Below, one piece after another: positions 8,671 to 18,043 of a stretch of 64,000 nucleotides of DNA (the stretch's first letter is position 1; the number at the start of each line of letters is the position of its first letter). The notes beneath the pieces were generated by a model. The model worked only from the letters and a program-made list of their open reading frames with translations, ran no database searches and had not been told where the DNA came from. Made by a program: the position numbers and the translations under genes. Source of the stretch: Granulicella sp. 5B5. Lineage in GTDB: Bacteria; Acidobacteriota; Terriglobia; Terriglobales; Acidobacteriaceae. The stretch covers positions 3,720,001 through 3,784,000 of the forward strand of contig NZ_CP046444.1 of the NCBI RefSeq assembly GCF_014083945.1. The letters are read 5' to 3'.

Positions 8671-10758
8671 ATGACTACACTTTTGAGCAGGATGACTTTG
8701 CGAGTTTTGCGGCTATCGGCAGTTGGAATCATGTTGTTTTGTCTCTCCTTGGGGCTTCAAGCGGAAGTTACCTGGTTCCCGCTGGGACCCTTTGGCGGGG
8801 ATGCTCGTTCCTTCGCAACAGATCCGCGAAACCCAAAGCATATCTATCTTGGAACAACGACGGGGTGGGTGTATGACTCCCACGATGGGGGCGCCAGTTG
8901 GAAGAGAGTCGCGCAGATCGCACATCGCAACGACCTGATCATTGACCATATCCTGCCGGATGCTAACGACCCGCAGCGATTATTAGTTGCTGCCTGGAAA
9001 GTAGACTCTCCTGACGGGGGACTTTGGATATCGGATGACGGCGGAGTTAACTGGTATGCGCAGGCCGAGATGCATGGGCAGTCTATCCGGGCCATCGCCC
9101 GTTCGCAGTCGAACCCGAATGAACTGGTGGCAGGCACACTTCGTGGCGTCTATCGTTCTCTCGACGGTGGTGCCCATTGGAAGCAGATCAGTCCAAAAGA
9201 CAGCACCGAGATTCATGAAGTCGAATCGATAGCGATCGATCCTGTAAATCCTGACATCATCTATGCAGGTACCTGGCATCTTCCATGGAAGACTGTCGAC
9301 GGCGGGGTGCACTGGACGAATATCAAACAGGGACTTATTGATGACTCGGACGTCTTTTCGATCATCGTAGACCCTGCTGATCCCAAGGTCGTTTATGCAA
9401 GTGCCTGTTCGGGGATATACAAGAGTGTCGATGCGGCCGCAAAGTTCACTAAAATCCAGGGAATACCTTCCACGGCCCGACGTACTCGGAAGCTGGCGCA
9501 GGACCCGAAGCATCTGGACACAATTTTTGCAGGCACAACGGAAGGGCTCTATCGGACACTCGACGCTGGCGCCCACTGGAACCTGTTAACCAGTCCTGAT
9601 CTTATAGTCAACGACGTCTACATCGATCCTGCGAATCCAGACCATGTTCTGTTAGCTACAGACCGCGGCGGGGTCCTTTCTAGTAACAATGCTGGAGAGA
9701 GCTTTGAAGCATCGAACGCTGGATTCTCCTCACGGCAGATCACGGCCTATGCCGCCGACCCGCATAATCCTGCACGCCTCTATGTCGGTGTAGTGAACGG
9801 TAAGCAGGCGGGCGGAGTGTTTGCTAGTAACGACGCTGGGGTCAGTTGGCAGCAGGACAGTTCGGGACTGGGCGGGCGCGATATCTTTAGCTTGGCTGCA
9901 ACGGAAGATGGCGTTATTCTCGCAGGTACGAACCACGGCATCTTTCGATTGCAGGATGGAGAGTGGGTTGACGCGGGTGTAACGGTTTTGGCTCGACACG
10001 CTGGTACTGTCTCGACTGCTGTCAAGGGGAAGACGCGAGAGAGGCGTGTATCGAGGTCTGCAACCAGACAGCCTGTTGAGCATCTCGACGAGTTGGTCTA
10101 TTCCCTCAATCCTGAGGTTAACGACATTTATGCAGGCACATCCAGCGGGTTGTTGCACGCCGATGCGTTTGGCAATAACTGGTCGCGTGTCCCATCACTC
10201 AAACTTGACGAGGTTCGTTATCTGGCGGTGCAGGGGCGTACATTGGTCGCCGCCAGCCTCAAGGAGATGGAGATATCTTCGAACGCAGGTGAGGCCTGGA
10301 AACCGGTTCCTCTGCCTGGTGCTCTGACACAGGTTTCCGCTCTTGCTCTGGATGACGATCACACGGTCTGGGTGGGAGGCCGTGAAGGGCTCTTTCGGTC
10401 GTCGGATATGGGGGCGACATGGCAGCAGACCCGAGATATGGCCCTGAACGACGTTGATTCCATCTACTTCGATCGGAGTGGAGACCGGATACTGGTGACG
10501 ACTGCGCAGTCGAGCTTCGTTTTCAGCGTTCATGTGCCGGACCACAAGGTGCATTATTGGAACAGCGGCTGGAAGCTGCGTTTTGCTCGGCCGGTGGGTG
10601 ATCATCTGGTTGCTGCGACGCTGTTTGACGGCATTGTCATTCAGCCAAAGATGGTGGATTCTGCGGTGGTTCCCACTCGTACTAATGGTGCTGCGGCTAC
10701 GGTTGCGACCACCGCGGGCGCGTCAGCAACGGCCACCGCGAGTCCTGTCAAACGGTAA
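8671..10758 (+). CDS. Exported BNR/sortilin-like beta-propeller protein
   Basis: A 695-residue protein with a signal peptide (hydrophobic core LSAVGIMLFCLSLGLQA at about residues 14-30). The mature part consists of repeated BNR/Asp-box units, visible as many SHDGGASWK, SDDGGVNWY, SLDGGAHWK, TVDGGVHWT and SSDMGATWQ copies about 45-50 residues apart, with IYAGT strands between. This fits one or two beta-propellers of the YCF48/VPS10 type. Such proteins can be glycosidase-like or assembly factors. No catalytic residues are evident, so the role is unknown. The C-terminus ends in a low-complexity Ala/Thr tail of about 30 residues. Confidence 0.8.
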   Translation: MTTLLSRMTLRVLRLSAVGIMLFCLSLGLQAEVTWFPLGPFGGDARSFATDPRNPKHIYLGTTTGWVYDSHDGGASWKRVAQIAHRNDLIIDHILPDANDPQRLLVAAWKVDSPDGGLWISDDGGVNWYAQAEMHGQSIRAIARSQSNPNELVAGTLRGVYRSLDGGAHWKQISPKDSTEIHEVESIAIDPVNPDIIYAGTWHLPWKTVDGGVHWTNIKQGLIDDSDVFSIIVDPADPKVVYASACSGIYKSVDAAAKFTKIQGIPSTARRTRKLAQDPKHLDTIFAGTTEGLYRTLDAGAHWNLLTSPDLIVNDVYIDPANPDHVLLATDRGGVLSSNNAGESFEASNAGFSSRQITAYAADPHNPARLYVGVVNGKQAGGVFASNDAGVSWQQDSSGLGGRDIFSLAATEDGVILAGTNHGIFRLQDGEWVDAGVTVLARHAGTVSTAVKGKTRERRVSRSATRQPVEHLDELVYSLNPEVNDIYAGTSSGLLHADAFGNNWSRVPSLKLDEVRYLAVQGRTLVAASLKEMEISSNAGEAWKPVPLPGALTQVSALALDDDHTVWVGGREGLFRSSDMGATWQQTRDMALNDVDSIYFDRSGDRILVTTAQSSFVFSVHVPDHKVHYWNSGWKLRFARPVGDHLVAATLFDGIVIQPKMVDSAVVPTRTNGAAATVATTAGASATATASPVKR

Positions 10759-10828
10759 TTCAACGCGGTCGTTGCGTGCGATCACCATGCAGTGCGCAAC
10801 GGCCAGCGGGCGGAGCTAGAATAGAAGC

Positions 10829-11980
10829 ATGGCCGCAATCGACGCAGCAACCAGCCCTCGCCACAGTTTTCAGACCGACGATCCAGCGCTAGAGCCGATT
10901 GCTCGGAAGGTCGAAAACGGTGAGCGTCTGACGTTCGACGATGGGCTTGCTCTCTATCGCTCGGGTGACATCCTAGCGGTGGGTTGGATGGCCAACCTTG
11001 TGCGGGAGCGGATGCACGGAAACCTTGCGTACTTCAACGTCAACCGGCACATCAATCCTACGAACGTGTGTGTTGCCAGCTGCCGCCTGTGTGCCTTCGG
11101 GCGGAAGAAGGGTGCGGCCGACACCTACACCATGGCTCTGGAAGAGGCCTGGGAGACTGCGGGCAAGGGCCTGACTGAGGCTGTGACCGAGTTTCACATC
11201 GTGGGTGGGCTGCATCCTGATCTGCCGTTTGAGTACTTCCTTGATCTCGTGAAGGGGTTGAAGGAGCGGTATCCGCAGGTTCACATCAAGGCCTTTACGA
11301 TGGTTGAGGTTTCGTTCTTTGCCAAGCGCGCTAAACTTTCGATTGAAGAGACGATCCAGAAGATGGCGGCGGCGGGGGTGGACTCCTGCCCGGGTGGCGG
11401 GGCTGAGATCTTCGCTGACCGTGTGCGGCACATCATCTGCGACCACAAGATCGATGGGTCGGAGTGGATCGATACCGCGCGGCTGGTGCATAAGGCCGGG
11501 CTGAAGTCCAATGCCACGATGCTGTACGGGCACATCGAGAACGATGAGGACCGCGTTGACCATCTGCTGAAGCTGCGGGCTTTGCAGGATGAGACCGGCG
11601 GGTTCCAGACGTTCATACCGCTGAGCTTCCATCCGGACAACACGGCGCTGGGGCACCTGCCGAAGTCTACCGGGATGACGGACATCCGGCAGATTGCGGT
11701 GAGCCGGCTGATGCTGGACAATTTCCCACACATCAAGAGCTATTGGCAGATGGTGACGCCGAAGATGGCGCAGATTTCGCTGCGGTTTGGTGCGGATGAC
11801 ATCGACGGGACCGTGGTGGAGGAGAAGATCTACCACGATGCCGGGGCGAAGACTCCGCAGGGGCTGCGGCGGCGCGACCTGGAGCGGTTGATTACCGAGG
11901 CGGGGCGTGTGCCGTTTGAGCGGGATACGCTGTATCGGGCGGTGACGCGCAGCGAGGACAGCTTTACCGTCGCGGTTTAG
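10829..11980 (+). CDS. mqnE: Aminofutalosine synthase MqnE (radical SAM)
   Basis: A 383-residue radical SAM enzyme. The cluster-binding motif CVASCRLC (Cys-x3-Cys-x2-Cys) follows the NPTN segment at about residue 75. EFHIVGGLHPDLPFEY, HIKAFTMVEV and DSCPGGGAEIF are typical of MqnE rather than of MqnC. MqnE joins the chorismate-derived 3-[(1-carboxyvinyl)oxy]benzoate to SAM in the futalosine route to menaquinone. No other mqn gene is in the window. A GNAT gene begins 21 bp after its stop and may be cotranscribed. The high-identity motifs make this a firm call. Confidence 0.93.
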   Translation: MAAIDAATSPRHSFQTDDPALEPIARKVENGERLTFDDGLALYRSGDILAVGWMANLVRERMHGNLAYFNVNRHINPTNVCVASCRLCAFGRKKGAADTYTMALEEAWETAGKGLTEAVTEFHIVGGLHPDLPFEYFLDLVKGLKERYPQVHIKAFTMVEVSFFAKRAKLSIEETIQKMAAAGVDSCPGGGAEIFADRVRHIICDHKIDGSEWIDTARLVHKAGLKSNATMLYGHIENDEDRVDHLLKLRALQDETGGFQTFIPLSFHPDNTALGHLPKSTGMTDIRQIAVSRLMLDNFPHIKSYWQMVTPKMAQISLRFGADDIDGTVVEEKIYHDAGAKTPQGLRRRDLERLITEAGRVPFERDTLYRAVTRSEDSFTVAV

Positions 11981-12001
11981 ACTCGCTCTCTCCTATTCTT
12001 T

Positions 12002-12487
12002 TTGCAACTTCGTTCCTACAGACCGAGTGACCTGGATGCGATGGTCGCGCTGGATGATCTCTGCTTCGAGGAGGCGTTTCGCTTCTCGCGGGCGGAGATG
12101 CGGCGCTATGCGGAGGCGAAGCGGGCTCGGGTAGTGGTTGCGGAGTCCGGTGCGATGCTTGCTGGATTCTGCATTTTGCAGGTGGAGCGGGCTGCCGGTG
12201 GGCCTGTGGCCTACGTGGTGACCTTGGATGTGCGGCCGGAGTTGCGGCGGCAGGGATTGGCTAGCCGGTTGATGCTGGCGGCGGCAGAGCAGGTTCGGCG
12301 GGATGGCTGCCGGTGGATGGTGCTGCATGTTTACACCGGGAACGCGGCGGCGATCGGGTTTTACGAGCGGCTGGGGTTTGAGGTCGTCGGAACGGTGAAG
12401 GGCTTTTACGGACCGGGCCGGGACGCTTTGGCGATGCGAGCGGCACTGCCGCTGTGCGGCGACCCTCCCCCGGTTTTGGGGCTATGA
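12002..12487 (+). CDS. GNAT-family N-acetyltransferase, RimI-like
   Basis: A 161-residue single GNAT domain. The acetyl-CoA pyrophosphate-binding motif is RPELRRQGLASRL (consensus R/Q-x-x-G-x-G/A) at about residues 80-92, and the C-terminal NAAAIGFYERLGFEVVG motif is typical of RimI-type enzymes. The reading frame begins with TTG at 12002; no ATG lies close by in frame. It is 21 bp downstream of mqnE. It may acetylate a protein N-terminus or a small amine; the sequence cannot decide. A second, more typical RimI is encoded beside tsaB at 22068. Confidence 0.75.
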   Translation: MQLRSYRPSDLDAMVALDDLCFEEAFRFSRAEMRRYAEAKRARVVVAESGAMLAGFCILQVERAAGGPVAYVVTLDVRPELRRQGLASRLMLAAAEQVRRDGCRWMVLHVYTGNAAAIGFYERLGFEVVGTVKGFYGPGRDALAMRAALPLCGDPPPVLGL

Positions 12488-12581
12488 TCCGCAGCGGATT
12501 GGAGTTAGGCTCGTAACCATGTTTGTGGTTACTTCGGATGGCGGCCGAGAGGCGAGTTGAGAAAGAGCTGTGAGACGACGA

Positions 12582-12601
12582 AACCCCGCCTGGGCGGGGT
12601 T
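12582..12601 (+). terminator. GC-rich hairpin, probable terminator
   Basis: AACCCCGCC (12582-12590) pairs with GGCGGGGTT (12593-12601), followed by TCTTG. The hairpin lies about 95 bp after the GNAT stop codon and is symmetric enough to act on either strand. Confidence 0.6.
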
Positions 12602-12630
12602 CTTGCGACACCTCCATTCTAAATGCGGTG

Positions 12631-12834
12631 TCAAGGGGTGGCGATGAAGATGCGGGTCGTGATGCGGTTTTGGCGGGCGCGGAGAATGGCGGCGTATTCC
12701 TGACCCTGAAGCCAGCGGTCGATGACGGGCTGCGGGTTACCGGCGCGCTGCATGTCAAGGATGACCTCGGCGCGGGTGGTGGGGATGCCGCCGTAGTCGA
12801 TGAGTTCGTTGAGGTAGCGGTCGAGATAGCGCAT
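12631..12834 (-). pseudogene. Short orphan ORF, possible C-terminal gene remnant
   Basis: A 67-residue frame with a normal amino-acid composition (MRYLDRYLNELIDYGG at its start, an Arg-rich helix near the end). The frame stays open for another 17 codons upstream with plausible residues (FLDTATNPTRQLNYNP) but no start codon before an in-frame TGA near 12895. That pattern suggests the 3' end of a once longer gene, cut where interspersed repeats begin at about 12893. I do not recognise the family. It could also be a chance frame in GC-rich DNA. Confidence 0.35.
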
Positions 12835-12892
12835 CGGGTTGTAGTTTAGCTGGCGGGTGGGGTTGGTGGCAGTGTCAAGGAAGGCAATTCAG

Positions 12893-12985
12893 TCGTTCAG
12901 CTTCGCTCCACTCCGGCCTGCGGCAGCATGGAGCGCCTCTGCGAGGCGGATTTATGAGACCCGAGGCTGAAGCCTCGGGGTACCT
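12893..12985. repeat. Interspersed hairpin repeat (GGCTGAAGCC type)
   Basis: Two adjacent hairpins: GCGCCTC/GAGGCG near 12933-12949 and the perfect palindrome CCGAGGCTGAAGCCTCGG at 12961-12978, followed by GGTACC. The same core (GCTGAAGC inside a variable stem, next to GTACC) recurs at 17866-17934 and 40651-40670. It forms the last codons of the methyltransferase gene that runs through it on the minus strand. Confidence 0.75.
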
Positions 12986-14733
12986 GATTGTGCCGGGTCC
13001 ATTGTGGGGGTGGACGACGTGCATCCCACCTTAGCGACGATAAAGCCGTCGCGAAGATGGGGCACCCGGTGTTTAGTCGTCGGGGCCGAAGTTGAGAGAG
13101 AGCTTGGTGGCTGGTTCGGGGCGGCTGCGGGGGCTTTTTTGAAGGTGGTTTCGCGGACGTGGAGGGGGCGTTCGACGCGTTTGGTGCCTTCGAGGAGTTC
13201 CTTGATGGTGAGGAGTTGGAGGCGTGGATATTTGGTGCCGTCGACGGAGGTGTAGAAGCCGGCTTCGGCGGCTTCTTTCTGCATGGGTCTGGTGGGTTCT
13301 TCGAAGCTGATGTAGACGCCGATCTCGGCTTTTTCGCGCTGGAGGACGCCGATGAGGTCGCGGACTTCGGCGACGCCGATGTTGTGGCCGCCTTTGACCG
13401 AGAAGATGATCTGTTTGGAGTCGGGGGAGTGGGCCTCGTGGAAGTAGAGGCGACCGTCGATGCCACGGTCTGCTCCCTTCTTGATGCCTTCGGTGGGGCG
13501 GGCTCCGCAGAGGCCGAGCGCCCAGTATTGGAACTGGTACTTGTTCTCTTCGGCGAGCTGGCGCGCGCCTTCGACGTCGGTGGGTTCGCCGATGACCTCA
13601 TAGGTTTTGCGGATGTCGAGACCATAGGCGTCGTCGAGGCGGGTTTTGATGAGGCCTATGGCGAGATGGGTAATGTCGATGCCGATCCAGCGGCGGTTGA
13701 GGCGCTGGGCGACCTGCACGGTGGTGCCGCAGCCACAGAAGGGGTCGAGGACCACATCGCCTTCGTTGGAGCTGGCTTTGAGGATGCGTTCGAGGAGGGC
13801 TTCGGGTTTTTGGGTGGGGTAGCCGAGGCGCTCCTGGGCTTGAGCGCCGATCGGAGGAATGTCCTCCCATAGGTTTGAGAGCCGTTGCCCCTTTGACACA
13901 TCAAGATACTGTTTCATCATCAATGCGCCTTCAGGTTTTTGGGGGTATACCAATATCCCTTGCTCATCAGATCGGCGCATTCTCTCGGCAGACCATGACC
14001 ATCCGTTTGGATGAGGCCGATAAGTGACACCATTCAAAGCTGTATACGGGTACTGAAGGTTGGGACGAATCGCGGGGTTTCTCAAGGTTACTGTTCGCCA
14101 GCGACGACCGTCAGGGTCTGTATGTCGGTAAAACTTCTCGACATAACCTTCGCCGAGCGGCACGAATGACTCATTCCAAACAGGCACCTTCGATTTCGAG
14201 TAGTAAAGAATACTGTCGGTCACATTGCCGAAGTTAGTACCGGCGTTGCCGTGAGCAAAGGTTCTCTTCCAAGTGATTTCGCTTTTGAAAAATTGAGGAC
14301 TGAACACGCCATCCATGAGCAGCTTCAGATAGTGGCTGGCAGTTGTGTCGCAGTGGAGGTAGATGGAGCCGGTCTCTTTGAGGACGCGGCGTAGCTCGAC
14401 GAAGCGTGGGGCCATCATGGCGAGGTAGGCCATCATGTCGGTGTTGCCGAGGAGAGTTTTGAAGGCGCGCATGGCGTCGGCGACGCGGCCGCCGCGTTCG
14501 ACGATCTGCTCGTAGGCGTCCTGGGATTCGAGGTTCCACTCCCAGGTGTCCTTGAAAGCGGTGATCTGGGCGGCGGAGCGGTTGCCGTCTTTTTCGGCGA
14601 AGAGGACGTTGTAGTCCTGGCGGGAGTTGAAGGGCGGGTCGAGGTAGACGAGGTCGACAGATGCGTCGGGGATGTAGTCGCGGAGGACCTGGAGGTTGTC
14701 GCCGTAGTAGAGCTTGTTCTTCGCGTCGGACAT
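12952..14733 (-). CDS. Site-specific DNA methyltransferase fused to an Mrr-like nuclease domain
   Basis: A 593-residue protein. The N-terminal two thirds are an N6-adenine/N4-cytosine methyltransferase of the beta type: catalytic DPPFNS at about residues 32-37 precedes the SAM-binding FCGCGTT motif at about 331. Residues of about 410-500 form a restriction-endonuclease-like fold: [11 protein letters not shown], then [10 protein letters not shown], matching the D...x-x-K core of the Mrr_cat group. This suggests a self-contained restriction-modification enzyme or a modification-dependent variant. No separate specificity or nuclease gene is adjacent. The last 40 or so residues are encoded by two interspersed repeats (13019-13069 and 12955-12985), so the native C-terminus has been replaced. 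Confidence 0.85.
   Translation of the reverse strand: MSDAKNKLYYGDNLQVLRDYIPDASVDLVYLDPPFNSRQDYNVLFAEKDGNRSAAQITAFKDTWEWNLESQDAYEQIVERGGRVADAMRAFKTLLGNTDMMAYLAMMAPRFVELRRVLKETGSIYLHCDTTASHYLKLLMDGVFSPQFFKSEITWKRTFAHGNAGTNFGNVTDSILYYSKSKVPVWNESFVPLGEGYVEKFYRHTDPDGRRWRTVTLRNPAIRPNLQYPYTALNGVTYRPHPNGWSWSAERMRRSDEQGILVYPQKPEGALMMKQYLDVSKGQRLSNLWEDIPPIGAQAQERLGYPTQKPEALLERILKASSNEGDVVLDPFCGCGTTVQVAQRLNRRWIGIDITHLAIGLIKTRLDDAYGLDIRKTYEVIGEPTDVEGARQLAEENKYQFQYWALGLCGARPTEGIKKGADRGIDGRLYFHEAHSPDSKQIIFSVKGGHNIGVAEVRDLIGVLQREKAEIGVYISFEEPTRPMQKEAAEAGFYTSVDGTKYPRLQLLTIKELLEGTKRVERPLHVRETTFKKAPAAAPNQPPSSLSTSAPTTKHRVPHLRDGFIVAKVGCTSSTPTMDPAQSGTPRLQPRVS
13019..13069. repeat. Interspersed repeat with long imperfect hairpin
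   Basis: A 51 bp element with 15-base arms: CCCACCTTAGCGACG (13025-13039) and CGTCGCGAAGATGGG (13047-13061), flanked by GTGCAT and GCACCC. From memory, repeats of this wording (GTGCATCCCACC ... GGGGCACCC) are common in Acidobacteria genomes. It lies inside the methyltransferase reading frame and encodes the segment [14 protein letters not shown]. Confidence 0.7.
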
Positions 14734-14828
14734 GGGTTGAGGTGAGGGTAGCAGATGGGGTGGTGGATGCGGTGCCGGCGATGGGTTGTGACGCGGCTGA
14801 TGGCGAGGCTGCTTTGCGGGACTGCTCG

Positions 14829-16049
14829 CTAGAGTTGCAGGCGGATTCGGAGGCGGGTGAGCAGGGAGGTGAGGGCCAGCATGAGCGCCGTAAAGACGAC
14901 AGACCTGCCTACGCCTGAGAGCCCGGAGTTGATGTGAGTGGAGAACCAGTCAAGAGAGTAGCCGGCGACGATGAAGTACCAGAAGTCGGGGAGGAGATAG
15001 GTGAGCAGCGTGTTGGCGCCGGCGGCTCGGAAGGGGATCGTCCATGATGTGCGTCTTTTGACGTCGCAGATGAAGTAGAGCGTGGTGTAGATCACACAGC
15101 AGGCCGCCACGGTGTACAGAACCCATGTTGGCGTGGCGCGGATCTTGGAGATGCCGAGCGGGGACAGGAACCATGCCGCGATGGCCGTCGCAACTCCGAA
15201 GGCCAGGGTGGGCGAGGCCTTGCGCAGGAATGTGTTGCAGCGTGGCTCCAGAAAGAAGACGGTGGTGAGGAGGACGCCAGCGAATACGAGCGCCGGCTGA
15301 GAGCCGTTCTGCGGCGGCCATATCCACCAGGGGGCGGTCGTTTTGACGATGTGGGCGGCGGAGAGAATGTTCAAGGCAAGGAAGGCCAGAAACCAGCCCA
15401 GAGGCGCCCAGAGCCACCTGCGGGTGGCGAGGTAGCAGAGGCCGCAGAGCAGATAGGTGTAGCCGATGAGCCCGAGGATCTCTGGATAGACGAAGCTGAG
15501 CCAGTGGACCGTGCCGGTGCCGGGATCTTTTTGGCGAAACAGCGCCGCGAGGATGAGGAGCAGAAGGAGCCCCAGGCCACGCAGAAGGATATAAAGCCGC
15601 TGCCGGTGCTGGTTTTCGGTTTTTGGATAGTCGAGCCAGACGAGAAAGGCTGCGAGCAGAGCCAGGATGGTGCCTATGAAGGTGTTGAGCCCGTGCATCA
15701 GGGCAGGAGAGCCCTCGGGGCCGTTGGCAAGGATGAGGCCCAGGACGATGAGAGCGGCCGAGCGCAGGACGATATGCCAGACGAGCTTCCATGTGCCGTC
15801 GCCGCGCTTGATACGAGCGTTGATGGAGAGAGGCAGCGACATGCCGACGATGAGGAGGAAGGCGGGGTAGACCATGTCGACGTAGGTCATGACGTTGACC
15901 TGCGCGGGGGCGTGATAGGTCCACCAGGGAAGGCCGTGGACGCTGGAGAGATCGTTGACGAAGATCATCAATGCGATGTTGAGCCCACGGAAGATATCGA
16001 GCGACAGGATGCGCGGGGGTTTTGCGGGCGACAGTGTCGTGTCCGGCAA
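14829..16049 (-). CDS. HGSNAT/NagX-like membrane acyltransferase (DUF5009 type)
   Basis: A 406-residue polytopic membrane protein. It opens with [20 protein letters not shown], close to the conserved start of the heparan-alpha-glucosaminide N-acetyltransferase-like family (SLDxxRGxxI). [14 protein letters not shown] and about ten hydrophobic helices follow. Members move acetyl groups across membranes onto glucosamine-type sugars. Bacterial homologues (NagX) often sit near chitin or peptidoglycan sugar use genes; none is visible here. It is followed on the same strand by a PMT-like glycosyltransferase, so the two may both act on cell-surface glycans. Confidence 0.8.
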   Translation of the reverse strand: MPDTTLSPAKPPRILSLDIFRGLNIALMIFVNDLSSVHGLPWWTYHAPAQVNVMTYVDMVYPAFLLIVGMSLPLSINARIKRGDGTWKLVWHIVLRSAALIVLGLILANGPEGSPALMHGLNTFIGTILALLAAFLVWLDYPKTENQHRQRLYILLRGLGLLLLLILAALFRQKDPGTGTVHWLSFVYPEILGLIGYTYLLCGLCYLATRRWLWAPLGWFLAFLALNILSAAHIVKTTAPWWIWPPQNGSQPALVFAGVLLTTVFFLEPRCNTFLRKASPTLAFGVATAIAAWFLSPLGISKIRATPTWVLYTVAACCVIYTTLYFICDVKRRTSWTIPFRAAGANTLLTYLLPDFWYFIVAGYSLDWFSTHINSGLSGVGRSVVFTALMLALTSLLTRLRIRLQL

Positions 16050-16107
16050 CGGCGGACCTCCTTCAAGCTGAGACGGGGTGAAACTCTGCGGCTATCTTGA
16101 TCTGCGA

Positions 16108-17862
16108 CTACCTTGAGATGCCGACTTCGCTTGAGATGCTGGCTTCGTAGCTTCGGTTGAAGCGGAGGACCGCGGCCCACTCGCCATGCTGGTTGGTCTG
16201 GAAGACGACCTGGCCGTGGAGAAGCTGGGCGATCTCCTGGGGGGAGAGGTCGTGGGTGGCGGCGAACTCGCGGCCGCGGCGGGTGTTGGGGTGGGTTTCG
16301 AGGTAGTGGCGGAAGTGGGGTTCGAGGAAGTGGGTGGTGAAGACGATGGCGGTGTCGTAGGTGGCGGTGCCGGTGCGGGCGGTGTCGTCGAGGATGGGCT
16401 GGAAGCTGGGGCGGGTGAAGTCCTCGATGGAGACGGCTTTGATGGGCGTGGTGACGTAGCCGAGGTCGGGGTTGAAGAGGTCGGCGGTGACGGGCCAGGC
16501 GCTGAGGACGGTGGCGTGCGGGTAGTGCTGGGCGACGTAGTCGATGGCCTGCTGGTGGGCGACGACCATGTCGCGGTAGGCGAGGTTGTCCTCGGGCGCG
16601 AAGGAGGTGGGCGGGTTGAGCCACCAGGCGCTGATGAAGACAGCCGCCGTGGCGCCGGTGAAGAGAGGCCAGAGTTTAGTGCGGTCTCGCCAGATGGCTA
16701 CGCAGAGGAGGAGGATGAGGGGGTAGATGGGGAGGAGATAGCGCGTGAGGAGGGCTCCGCCGAGGACGGAGAAGGCGATCCAGTTGGCGAGGATGAGGAG
16801 GAGAAAGGGAGTAGGGAGTAGGGAGTAGGGAGTAGCGGGTATGCTTGCGCCTTTGGCGCTCGCTGCGGCAAATACAGGGGTCTCTCCGCTACGGCCTGCG
16901 GCCTTCGGTCGAGATGACGAGCGTTTTTTGTTGGGTGCGGTGTTGCGGGGGGGGAGGAAGAGGCAGGCGATGGCGAGGAGGATCGGGAGCCAGATTTGCC
17001 GCTGCCAGAAGAGGTGCAGGAAGCGGTATCGCAATGCCGTGAAGATGTGGCCCGGGGTTAAGTTGGCGGTAGCGTTGTAGCGGAGGAACTCGGGGTTGCC
17101 GAAGGTGAAGCCGGTGACGTGGTGGTGGTAGGCGTACCAGGCGATGAGCGGCAGCAGCGGGAAGCTGAGGGCGGTGAGCCAGCGGAGGTGGTCGCGGCGG
17201 TTTTGTGGCTCGCGGATGAGGAGGTAGAGCTCGAAGGCGGCGAGGGTTGCGGGCTGGAGGATCGAGGTTTCTTTGGAGAGTGTGGCCAGGGTGAAGAGGA
17301 GGGAGGTGAGGAGGTATGGGTGAGCCGGTGAAGCAGATCTCTCCGCTGCGCATGGCGATGAAGCCGTCATGCTTCGGTCGAGATGACACACCCTACAAGG
17401 GAGATAGAGGGCGAAGGCCCAGAGGGTGAAGGCGGCGGCGAAGATGTCGGCGTGGGCGAGGGTGGATTGCGCGAACCAGATGGCGTAGACGCCGGTGAGC
17501 AATGTGACGGCGAGGGCTGTGGTGGGGCTGAGGAGCTTCTGGGTGAGGCGGAGGACGGCGAGCAGAGCGGCGGCAGCGAAGGCGCAGACGATGAGGCGCG
17601 TCGCGAGGATGTGGAACCCGGTGAGGTGCCAGAGCGTACCGAGGACGATGTTCGGCAACGGTGGATGCGCGTTGGTGAAGTGCGGGACGAGCCAGCCGTG
17701 GCGGTAGAAGTCGAGTGCGGCGGGGATGTAGTAGCCGCCCTCGTCCCAAAAGTAGGGAAGGCGGAGGAGCGTGAGATGGCTGAGAACGACGGCGGCGTAG
17801 AGGAGCAGATAGAGCAGGAGTGAAGGGAGCGCGACGAGTCGAGTTGCAATGCGTGACAGCAA
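16108..17862 (-). CDS. PMT/ArnT-like membrane glycosyltransferase (GT39/GT83 type) with repeat-derived insertions
   Basis: A 584-residue membrane protein. The N-terminal region has the family pattern: a first helix, then YFWDEGGYY (catalytic Asp-Glu loop), HPPLPN in the second half of the first periplasmic loop, and about ten more helices. Enzymes of this group transfer a sugar from a polyprenyl-phosphate carrier to lipid or protein. Two stretches do not look native. Residues of about 157-176 (CHLDRSMTASSPCAAER) and about 312-351 (RPKAAGRSGETPVFAAASAK, then YSLLPTP) are encoded by interspersed repeats at 17333-17391 and 16806-16925. Both insertions keep the frame open and fall in loops between helices. 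Confidence 0.82.
   Translation of the reverse strand: MLSRIATRLVALPSLLLYLLLYAAVVLSHLTLLRLPYFWDEGGYYIPAALDFYRHGWLVPHFTNAHPPLPNIVLGTLWHLTGFHILATRLIVCAFAAAALLAVLRLTQKLLSPTTALAVTLLTGVYAIWFAQSTLAHADIFAAAFTLWAFALYLPCRVCHLDRSMTASSPCAAERSASPAHPYLLTSLLFTLATLSKETSILQPATLAAFELYLLIREPQNRRDHLRWLTALSFPLLPLIAWYAYHHHVTGFTFGNPEFLRYNATANLTPGHIFTALRYRFLHLFWQRQIWLPILLAIACLFLPPRNTAPNKKRSSSRPKAAGRSGETPVFAAASAKGASIPATPYSLLPTPFLLLILANWIAFSVLGGALLTRYLLPIYPLILLLCVAIWRDRTKLWPLFTGATAAVFISAWWLNPPTSFAPEDNLAYRDMVVAHQQAIDYVAQHYPHATVLSAWPVTADLFNPDLGYVTTPIKAVSIEDFTRPSFQPILDDTARTGTATYDTAIVFTTHFLEPHFRHYLETHPNTRRGREFAATHDLSPQEIAQLLHGQVVFQTNQHGEWAAVLRFNRSYEASISSEVGISR
16806..16836. repeat. Short tandem GGGAGTA repeat
   Basis: Four near-perfect copies of a 7-base unit (GGGAGTA). 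Related degenerate tracts occur at 18561-18591 and 21144-21166. This copy is inside a membrane-protein gene and encodes YSLLPTP on the minus strand. Confidence 0.8.
16842..16925. repeat. Interspersed repeat (AATACAGGGG-TCTCTCCGCT ... GGTCGAGATGAC)
   Basis: An 84 bp element containing AAATACAGGGGTCTCTCCGC and ending CTTCGGTCGAGATGACGA. The left half recurs at 21288-21312 and the right half at 17375-17389. It lies in frame inside the PMT-like glycosyltransferase gene. Confidence 0.75.
17333..17391. repeat. Interspersed repeat (ATCTCTCCGCT ... CTTCGGTCGAGATGAC)
   Basis: A 59 bp element sharing TCTCTCCGCT at one end and CTTCGGTCGAGATGAC at the other with the copy at 16842-16925. The middle (GATGAAGCCGTCAT) is an internal near-palindrome. 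It too is in frame inside the glycosyltransferase gene. Confidence 0.75.
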
Positions 17863-17865
17863 TCA

Positions 17866-17940
17866 GGCGTACCCCAGGGGCTGAAGCCCCATGCTCTCCT
17901 GGTGGCGGTTTCATGGCACGGCTGAAGCCGTGCCCCTTCG
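17866..17940. repeat. Pair of interspersed hairpin repeats (GGCTGAAGCC type)
   Basis: Two palindromes: GGGGCTGAAGCCCC (17877-17890), preceded by GGCGTACCCCA, and GGCACGGCTGAAGCCGTGCC (17915-17934). They begin 4 bp upstream of the glycosyltransferase start codon, so they probably lie in its 5' untranslated or promoter region. The rest of 17941-18043 holds no gene that I can support. Confidence 0.8.
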
Positions 17941-18043
17941 GAAAAGCGATGGCGAAGGTGGCGGACTATCCAAAGCCATTGCGTGGGCCGATTGCCTAGA
18001 AGTTGGCATTACGGCGTGTTTTGCAGGTGTCGACCTGTGCCTA

